Shown here piece after piece: positions 14,170 through 18,743 of a stretch of 18,743 nt of DNA. The position numbers were made by a program, and so were the translations under genes. The notes under the pieces were generated by a model. It did no database searches and was not told the origin of the DNA. It worked only from the letters and a program-made list of their open reading frames with translations. Origin of the DNA: SIG607 sp036307305 (GTDB lineage: Bacteria > Bacillota > Clostridia > Oscillospirales > Acutalibacteraceae); NCBI GenBank assembly GCA_036307305.1, contig JAXJXV010000019.1, positions 1 to 18,743 on the forward strand, in the 5' to 3' direction. Position 1 is the first letter of the stretch. Every line of letters starts with the position of its first letter.

Positions 14170-14946
14170 ATGAGAACGGTAATAAAGGTGGGTACCTCCA
14201 CACTTACATACGGTAACGGAAATCTTAATATAAGAGGTATTGAACAGCTTTGCAAGGTGCTGTCTGATTTAAAAAATGCAGGGAATGAAATAATTCTCGT
14301 ATCCTCAGGCGCAATCGGAATGGGTGTTGGAAAGCTCGGTCTTAAGGAACGTCCCAACGATATCCCTACAAAACAGGCTGCCGCCGCTGTGGGACAGTGT
14401 GAGCTTATGTACGTGTACGATAAGCTTTTTTCCGAGTATAACCATACCGTTGCCCAGATTCTTATGACGGGTGACGATTTCTCTCACTCCGACAGATATG
14501 AAAATTTCAGAAACACCCTTAACAGACTTATTTCCCTTGGTGTTCTGCCCGTAGTAAATGAAAACGATACCGTTGCTACCAGCGAAATCAAGGTGGGGGA
14601 TAACGATACCCTTTCCGCTATGACGGCAGTGGGTGCATCGGCGGATTTGCTTATTCTTCTTTCTGACATTGATGGACTTTACACAGCCGACCCCAAGACA
14701 GATAAAAACGCCACGCTGATTGATGAGGTGGCAACTATTGATGAAAGAATAATCGCTCTTGCGGGAGGAAGCTCAAGTGAGCTTGGAACAGGCGGTATGG
14801 TAACGAAAATCCACGCCGCACAGCTTTGCAGTCAGGCGGGGATTGATATGATAATTGCTAACGGCGCAGATGCGACCGTGCTTTACGATATATTTGACGG
14901 TAAAGCGGTAGGAACCCGTTTCAGAGGTAGAAAAAATGAATGTTAA
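14170..14946 (+). CDS. proB: Glutamate 5-kinase, short form without PUA domain
   Basis: First enzyme of proline synthesis: ATP-dependent phosphorylation of glutamate to gamma-glutamyl phosphate (EC 2.7.2.11). The 258 residues contain only the amino-acid kinase domain: VIKVGTSTL at the N-terminus, LVSSGAIGMG near residue 45, NENDTVATSEIKVGDNDTLS near 130-150, and the ELGTGGMVTKIHAA nucleotide-site segment near 210. The C-terminal PUA domain found in E. coli ProB (367 residues) is absent. That domain influences feedback control by proline, so regulation may differ. AAAGGTGAG precedes the ATG. It overlaps proA by 11 bases and is the first gene of proBAC. No convincing separate promoter was found in the 28 bases after the terminator. 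Confidence 0.95.
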   Translation: MRTVIKVGTSTLTYGNGNLNIRGIEQLCKVLSDLKNAGNEIILVSSGAIGMGVGKLGLKERPNDIPTKQAAAAVGQCELMYVYDKLFSEYNHTVAQILMTGDDFSHSDRYENFRNTLNRLISLGVLPVVNENDTVATSEIKVGDNDTLSAMTAVGASADLLILLSDIDGLYTADPKTDKNATLIDEVATIDERIIALAGGSSSELGTGGMVTKIHAAQLCSQAGIDMIIANGADATVLYDIFDGKAVGTRFRGRKNEC

Positions 14947-16159
14947 TGAAATTCTTGCTAAGGCGGTAAGCCTTAAAACACAGGCCGCCGTTCTGACGGC
15001 AGAGCAAAAAAATAAGGCTCTGCTTTTTATGGCAGACAGCCTTATAGAACAAAAGACGGCAATACTGACGGCTAATGCCGAGGATTTGAAAAATTACGGC
15101 GACGGTGTAATGGCTGACCGACTCCGCCTTGATGAAAAGCGTATTGAGAATATGGCACAGGGTATAAGAGACGTTATAAATTTACCCGACCCTGTTGGGA
15201 GAGTTCTGGAACAGCGTACCCTTTATAACGGACTGACTCTTAAAAAGGTTTCGGTTCCAATGGGTGTGGTTGCGGTTATATACGAAAGCCGTCCCAACGT
15301 GACGAGCGACGCGGCGGCACTGCTTATTAAAAGCGGTAACGTGTGTATACTTAAAGGCGGTAAGGAAGCCTTTAATTCTTCGATGGCAATAATAAACGCC
15401 TTGAAAGCAGGACTAAAAAAAGCAGAGCTTGATGAAAACCTCGTTAATATGCCAGACTCTACTGACAGAAGTCAGGCAAATGCTCTTATGACGGCTACGG
15501 GTAAGGTTGATTTGCTCATTCCAAGAGGCGGGGCGGGACTTATTAAAGCCTGTGTGGAAAACGCGACTGTTCCTTGTATTGAAACAGGCACGGGTATATG
15601 CCATATTTACGTTGATGAATATGCAGACTTGGAAAAGGCTTTAAAAATCACCGAGAATGCTAAAATGAGCCGTCCTTCAGTGTGTAATGCGGCAGAGGTT
15701 TGTCTTGTGCATAGCGCCGTTGCAGATAAATTCTTGCCTGTGCTTAAGAACAAAATAGGGGATAAATGCAGATTTATCCTTTGTGACAGAGCAGATAAAA
15801 TTATTTCAGGCGAAAAGGCAGACGAAAAAGCATTTGATACCGAGCATCTTGATTATATACTGGCGGTTAAAATCGTTGACAGTGTGAAAGAAGCGGCAGA
15901 GCATATTTCTCTTCATTCCACCCATCACAGCGAAGCTATAATTACCGAAAATAAGGAAAATGCAGATTATTTTGTATCCCATATTGACAGCGCCGCCCTT
16001 TACGTAAATGCTTCCACCCGTTTTACCGACGGCGGTGAGTTTGGACTTGGCTGTGAAATAGGTATATCTACTCAGCGTCTTCACGCCAGAGGACCTATGG
16101 GACTTGCTGAGATGAATACGTATAAGTATATAATAACAGGAAACGGAGAAATACGATGA
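14936..16159 (+). CDS. proA: Glutamate-5-semialdehyde dehydrogenase (gamma-glutamyl phosphate reductase)
   Basis: Second enzyme of proline synthesis (EC 1.2.1.41): NADPH-dependent reduction of gamma-glutamyl phosphate to glutamate-5-semialdehyde. The 407 residues are close to the usual 415. Visible markers are VPMGVVAVIYESRPNVTSDA (about 107-126), LIPRGGAGLI (194-203), ETGTGICHIYVD (216-227) and the catalytic cysteine Cys250 in NAKMSRPSVCNAAE. The C-terminal ends in FGLGCEIGISTQRLHARGP followed by MGL, typical of ProA. The ATG lies inside the proB end and the stop overlaps the proC ATG (ATGA), so translation is coupled throughout. Confidence 0.96.
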   Translation: MNVNEILAKAVSLKTQAAVLTAEQKNKALLFMADSLIEQKTAILTANAEDLKNYGDGVMADRLRLDEKRIENMAQGIRDVINLPDPVGRVLEQRTLYNGLTLKKVSVPMGVVAVIYESRPNVTSDAAALLIKSGNVCILKGGKEAFNSSMAIINALKAGLKKAELDENLVNMPDSTDRSQANALMTATGKVDLLIPRGGAGLIKACVENATVPCIETGTGICHIYVDEYADLEKALKITENAKMSRPSVCNAAEVCLVHSAVADKFLPVLKNKIGDKCRFILCDRADKIISGEKADEKAFDTEHLDYILAVKIVDSVKEAAEHISLHSTHHSEAIITENKENADYFVSHIDSAALYVNASTRFTDGGEFGLGCEIGISTQRLHARGPMGLAEMNTYKYIITGNGEIR

Positions 16160-16950
16160 TGAACTATAAATTCGGCTTTATAGGAATCGGTAATATGGGC
16201 GGCATTATTCTTGATGCAGTGCTTAAAAAGACCGACCCAGAGGAAATATGCGTTTGTGACAGTAATAAAGAAAAAATAAATAGAGTTGCCGGCAGCGGTG
16301 TGACTGAGGTTGCGGCTGAATATGCCGCAAATAACAGTAAATATCTTTTTATCGGCATAAAGCCACAGGGATTTGAAGGTCTGTTTGATGCTATAAAAGA
16401 TTATATAAACCCCGATACCGTTATTGTCAGTATGGCGGCAGGTAAGGATATATGGTCTATTGAAAGACTTTGCGAAAAAGATGCAAAAATAATCAGAATT
16501 ATGCCTAATACAGCCTGTTCTGTTGGTGATGGAGTAATTCTATATACGGCTAATGAAAGCGTAACAAGCAAAGAACTGGAAGAGGTTGTAGACGCGTTAT
16601 CTTTTGCAGGTCTTGCAGACGAGATTGAGGAAAATAAAATAGACGCGGCGGCGGCTCTTTCGGGCTGTGGTCCTGCCTTTGTGGATTTGTTTATAGAGGC
16701 ACTTGCCGACGGCGCGGTGTCCTGTGGACTTGCCCGTGATAAAGCCCTTTTATATGCGGCAAAAACCGTAGAGGGCGCGGCAAAAACGGTAATTGTAACG
16801 GGCAAAAGTCCTGCTGAGCTTAAGGATATGGTGTGTTCCCCTGGGGGAACTACTATACAGGGTGTCAGAGCCCTTGAAAAAGGAAAATTCAGAAGCGCCA
16901 CAATGGAAGCGGTAATAGCCGCTTATAATAAAACAAAGGATTTAAAATAA
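16156..16950 (+). CDS. proC: Pyrroline-5-carboxylate reductase
   Basis: Last step of proline synthesis (EC 1.5.1.2), using NAD(P)H. The 264-residue protein begins with the Rossmann motif FIGIGNMG. The family C-terminal signature is present: SGCGPAFVDLFIEALADGAV, then DMVCSPGGTTIQGVRALEKG and ATMEAVIAAYNK. GGAG at 16145-16148 can serve either the ATG at 16156 or the one at 16159; both fit, and the first overlaps the proA stop by four bases. The stop codon in turn overlaps the PAP2 gene's ATG (TAATG). Confidence 0.96.
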   Translation: MMNYKFGFIGIGNMGGIILDAVLKKTDPEEICVCDSNKEKINRVAGSGVTEVAAEYAANNSKYLFIGIKPQGFEGLFDAIKDYINPDTVIVSMAAGKDIWSIERLCEKDAKIIRIMPNTACSVGDGVILYTANESVTSKELEEVVDALSFAGLADEIEENKIDAAAALSGCGPAFVDLFIEALADGAVSCGLARDKALLYAAKTVEGAAKTVIVTGKSPAELKDMVCSPGGTTIQGVRALEKGKFRSATMEAVIAAYNKTKDLK

Positions 16951-17858
16951 TGGAAATACTGTATTTTTTAGAGGGAATCAGAAATTCGTTCTTAGACTCC
17001 GTAGTTTCTGTAATTACCGTTTTTGGTGAAGAAACAATTTTTATGGCTGTTTGTATGGTAATATTCTGGTGTGTTGATAAGTGGCAGGGATATTATCTTT
17101 TGCTAACGGGCTTTGTGGGAACCGTTGTTAATCAAACCCTTAAAATGACCTTTAAAATACCGCGTCCTTGGGTAAAGGACCCCAATTTCACTATTGTGGA
17201 AGCGGCAAGAGAGGCGGCTACGGGCTATTCCTTTCCAAGCGGTCATACGCAGTCCTCTGTTGGTATGTTCGGCGGTATAGCCAGAGCTAATAAAAACAAT
17301 GCGCTTCGTATTATGTGCATTATAATGTGCGTACTGGTGCCTTTTTCACGCCTTTATCTTGGCGTTCATACGCCACTTGACGTAGGTGTTTCGGTTATAA
17401 TTGCTCTTTTTCTTATATTCGGCGGATACCCTCTTTTTGAAAAAGCTAGAAATAATCCTAAGGTGATGTACGCTATACTTGCTTTTCTGACACTGCTTGT
17501 AACAGGCGCACTTCTTTATTTCGTTTTAGGCAACCACCCACAAAACGAAAATCTTACGTCGGCAATCAAAAACGCCTGTACACTTCTTGGCTGTATAATC
17601 GGTCTTATGGTGGTTTATACCGTTGACAGCAAAAGCGTGAACTTTGAAACACAGGCTGTATGGTGGGTGCAGATTATAAAGATTTTAGGCGGTATCGCCC
17701 TTGTCCTTTGCGTTAAGGAGGGACTGCGCACTCCCTTTGAGCTTATATTTGTTAATGAATATGTAGCCAGAGCCGCAAGATACTTTATGATAGTAATAGC
17801 GGGTGGAATAATCTGGCCGCTGACCTTCCCTTATCTGTCAAAGCTTTCTGAAAAATAA
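16950..17858 (+). CDS. PAP2-family membrane phosphatase
   Basis: An integral membrane protein of 302 residues with the three PAP2 motifs: Lys65-x6-Arg72-Pro73 in KMTFKIPRP, PSGH at 96-99, and SRLYLGVHTPLD with Ser133, Arg134, catalytic His140 and Asp144. Several hydrophobic segments follow to residue 300. Such enzymes dephosphorylate phosphatidate, phosphatidylglycerophosphate or undecaprenyl diphosphate at the membrane surface; the substrate is not resolved here. It overlaps proC by one base (TAATG) and is probably expressed with proBAC, with no obvious functional link to proline. Confidence 0.93.
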   Translation: MEILYFLEGIRNSFLDSVVSVITVFGEETIFMAVCMVIFWCVDKWQGYYLLLTGFVGTVVNQTLKMTFKIPRPWVKDPNFTIVEAAREAATGYSFPSGHTQSSVGMFGGIARANKNNALRIMCIIMCVLVPFSRLYLGVHTPLDVGVSVIIALFLIFGGYPLFEKARNNPKVMYAILAFLTLLVTGALLYFVLGNHPQNENLTSAIKNACTLLGCIIGLMVVYTVDSKSVNFETQAVWWVQIIKILGGIALVLCVKEGLRTPFELIFVNEYVARAARYFMIVIAGGIIWPLTFPYLSKLSEK

Positions 17859-17880
17859 TCTTGCTGAAACAAAGACGACT

Positions 17881-17906
17881 GGTTAGGGATTAGGGAATAG
17901 GGAATA
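17881..17906 (+). repeat. Short tandem repeat with 7-bp period
   Basis: Three consecutive heptamers TTAGGGA, TTAGGGA, ATAGGGA at 17883-17903, followed by a partial fourth (ATA). It lies 20-odd bases past the PAP2 stop at the left edge of the hairpin island. Confidence 0.75.
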
Positions 17907-17920
17907 CACCGTAGTCGTAG

Positions 17921-18060
17921 AAACTATATTGCACAATCATTTGGGCGGATGATATGCGGGAGGATAACAAATCCTCCCCTACAAACTATCAGTAGAGATT
18001 ATATTGTATATTAGTACGGGCGGACATTAAAGTCCGCCCCTAATTTTTGCTATATTGTGT
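17921..18060. repeat. Hairpin-rich intergenic repeat island
   Basis: Two similar modules, each with a TATATTG box (17925-17931, 18000-18006) followed by a GC-rich hairpin with an 8-bp perfect stem. The first is GGGAGGAT/ATCCTCCC (17958-17978, five-base loop); the second is GGGCGGAC/GTCCGCCC (18018-18039, six-base loop). Both continue with CCTA, and a third TATATTG follows at 18051-18057. GGGCGGAT at 17943-17950 is a lone left arm. The unit structure looks like a dispersed palindromic element of the genome, but only these copies are visible here. Confidence 0.6.
18018..18048 (+). terminator. Possible terminator of the proBAC-PAP2 operon
   Basis: The GC-rich GGGCGGAC/GTCCGCCC hairpin (18018-18039) is followed by CTAATTTTT. 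It is the only terminator-like structure downstream of the PAP2 gene, although it lies 160 bases away and belongs to the repeat island. Confidence 0.45.
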
Positions 18061-18092
18061 TTCCGCTGTTATCTACAGCAATCAAAATTTGT

Positions 18093-18404
18093 TTATCTTT
18101 TGTTTAATCGTTCTGCAGTACTTATAAGTACTGTCAAATCTTCATCAGACATATTACGTGTTATATTATATAGTTTTTTTACTAGCTGAGGTTCCTGCAC
18201 ATCTTCGTCGAAAAATTCCTTGGGAGTGACTCCAAGGTATTCGCATATATAAAGAAATTCTGTTAAAGACGGCATTGACCTACCTGACGAAATACTTTGT
18301 ATATAGCTTTTGCTATGTCCTAAGTCTGTACTCATTCTATATTCAGAGACGTTCTTTTTTGTTCTTAAAACAGAAATTCTGTTTCTTATGAATTTCAAAT
18401 CCAT
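18093..18404 (-). CDS. XRE-family helix-turn-helix transcriptional regulator
   Basis: A 103-residue protein with an N-terminal Cro/C1-type HTH at residues about 5-65: FIRNRISVLRTKKNVSEYRM, then LGHSKSYIQSISSGRSMPSL followed by TEFLYICEYLGVTPKEFF. The C-terminus (about 70-103) is a short helical tail (VKKLYNITRNMSDEDLTVLI, then STAERLNKR), possibly for dimerisation. An AGAGAGGTG site precedes the ATG at 18404. It is divergent from the SLOG-like gene, and four TACCG/CGGTA half-sites lie between them. It is probably a repressor of that gene and perhaps of itself. Confidence 0.88.
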   Translation of the reverse strand: MDLKFIRNRISVLRTKKNVSEYRMSTDLGHSKSYIQSISSGRSMPSLTEFLYICEYLGVTPKEFFDEDVQEPQLVKKLYNITRNMSDEDLTVLISTAERLNKR

Positions 18405-18445
18405 CAGTATACACCTCTCTGCATATTATTGTATAATAATTACAG

Positions 18446-18503
18446 CGGTAATATTCACGATAAAATTACCGATTATTGTTGAAAATTACCGATATTAGCG
18501 GTA
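18446..18503. promoter_or_regulatory. Candidate operator array of four TACCG/CGGTA half-sites
   Basis: CGGTA at 18446-18450, TACCG at 18467-18471, TACCG at 18487-18491 and CGGTA at 18499-18503. The first and second, and the third and fourth, form inverted pairs; the two TACCG copies are 20 bases apart in an AAAATTACCGAT context. The right pair lies in the spacer of the SLOG-gene promoter and touches its -10, the position expected for a repressor site. Confidence 0.6.
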
Positions 18504-18507
18504 TAAT
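18479..18507 (+). promoter_or_regulatory. Promoter of the partial SLOG-like gene
   Basis: TTGAAA at 18479-18484 and a perfect TATAAT at 18502-18507 are separated by 17 bases. An inverted TACCG/CGGTA pair occupies the spacer. The expected start is about 40 bases before the ATG at 18556. Confidence 0.75.
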
Positions 18508-18555
18508 GTTATGTGTATTCAAACTATAATCAGTAATTGCAGTGAGGTGTATAAT

Positions 18556-18743
18556 ATGCTAAACATTTTTACAGTTGCTTTTTTCGGACACAGATATATT
18601 GATAATCTATTAAGGGTTGAAGAACTGCTTGAAAGAGAAATAATAAAGCTTATTGATGAGAAAGAATACGTAGAATTTCTTGTTGGTCGTAACGGTGAAT
18701 ACGACCAGTGCGCATCATCAATGGTTTATCGCATACGGAAAAA
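18556..18743 (+). CDS. SLOG-like (Rossmann, GHR-type) protein, partial at window end
   Basis: An open frame starts at ATG 18556, six bases after a GAGGTG ribosome site, and runs off the window after 62 codons. It reads MLNIFTVAFFGHRYIDNLLR and later FLVGRNGEYDQCASSMVYR. The FGHR strand-loop and the downstream Gly-rich GRNGEYDQCASS resemble the nucleotide-binding site of SLOG-superfamily proteins (related to DprA, LOG and YpsA/YspA), which bind nucleotide-derived ligands. The function is not known. Its promoter carries probable operators for the adjacent XRE regulator. Without the C-terminus, any fused domain stays unseen. The family assignment is by pattern and moderately sure. Confidence 0.65.
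   Translation, partial: MLNIFTVAFFGHRYIDNLLRVEELLEREIIKLIDEKEYVEFLVGRNGEYDQCASSMVYRIRK

Noticed and set aside
16401..16901. Minus-strand open frame of 166 codons over proC
   Set aside because: It is an antisense shadow of proC with biased Ser/Ala composition and no start signal; proC is clear on the plus strand.
17881..18060. CRISPR array in the repeat island
   Set aside because: Repeat units differ in sequence and spacing (75 and 51 bases), and there are no uniform direct repeats or cas genes.
18064..18078. GCTGT/ACAGC inverted repeat as terminator of the XRE gene
   Set aside because: Only a 5-bp stem and no T run on the minus strand.
18405..18460. Promoter for the XRE gene on the minus strand
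   Set aside because: TACAAT and TATTAT candidates exist, but neither has a recognisable -35 at the right distance, so I did not call one.

Overview
The window looks like chromosome of an anaerobic Firmicute of class Clostridia, probably an uncultured gut lineage near Ruminococcaceae/Oscillospiraceae. This is inferred from A/T-rich intergenic DNA with strong Shine-Dalgarno sites, consensus sigma-A-like promoters, a single-chain Zn-site glycyl-tRNA synthetase, a two-gene SufC/SufB-like (Sms type) Fe-S assembly module, and the 23S rRNA 3' end. No species call is possible from sequence alone. Almost all of it is ordinary, tightly packed housekeeping DNA. The right edge, and a hairpin-rich repeat island before it, look more accessory.

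Layout: (1) 1-210, the 3' end of a 23S rRNA gene followed directly by an intrinsic terminator, with no 5S gene before the next gene. (2) 224-3085, a plus-strand operon of a lipoprotein, a hemolysin III/PAQR membrane protein, a HAD phosphatase and a GDSL/SGNH hydrolase, ended by a bidirectional terminator. (3) 3086-5406, a minus-strand pair of a MATE efflux pump and a divergent glycerol-3-phosphate dehydrogenase. (4) 5432-8505, a divergently transcribed carbohydrate cluster of an intracellular-looking GH16 protein and two tandem paralogous TIM-barrel sugar isomerases/epimerases, then a truncated six-hairpin-glycosidase-like gene. The divergent promoters of blocks 3 and 4 appear to share one palindromic -35 hexamer. 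(5) 8540-9084, two small conserved-looking proteins of unknown function on the minus strand. (6) 9152-14141, one likely transcript of glyS, a Na/Pi cotransporter with a PhoU domain, and the SufC-like plus SufB-like pair, from a near-consensus promoter to a strong terminator. (7) 14170-17858, proB-proA-proC plus a PAP2 membrane phosphatase, all overlapping, giving the full glutamate-to-proline route except for spontaneous cyclisation. (8) 17859-18092, a repeat island with a 7-bp tandem repeat and two GC-rich hairpins. (9) 18093-18743, an XRE-family regulator divergent from a partial SLOG-like gene cut by the window end, separated by a promoter region carrying four TACCG/CGGTA half-sites.

No CRISPR array, tRNA gene, transposase, phage gene or recognisable toxin was found. 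The least explained parts are the XRE/SLOG pair with its operator array, the shared -35 divergent promoter, and the two isomerase paralogs with a 59-bp perfectly identical 3' segment.
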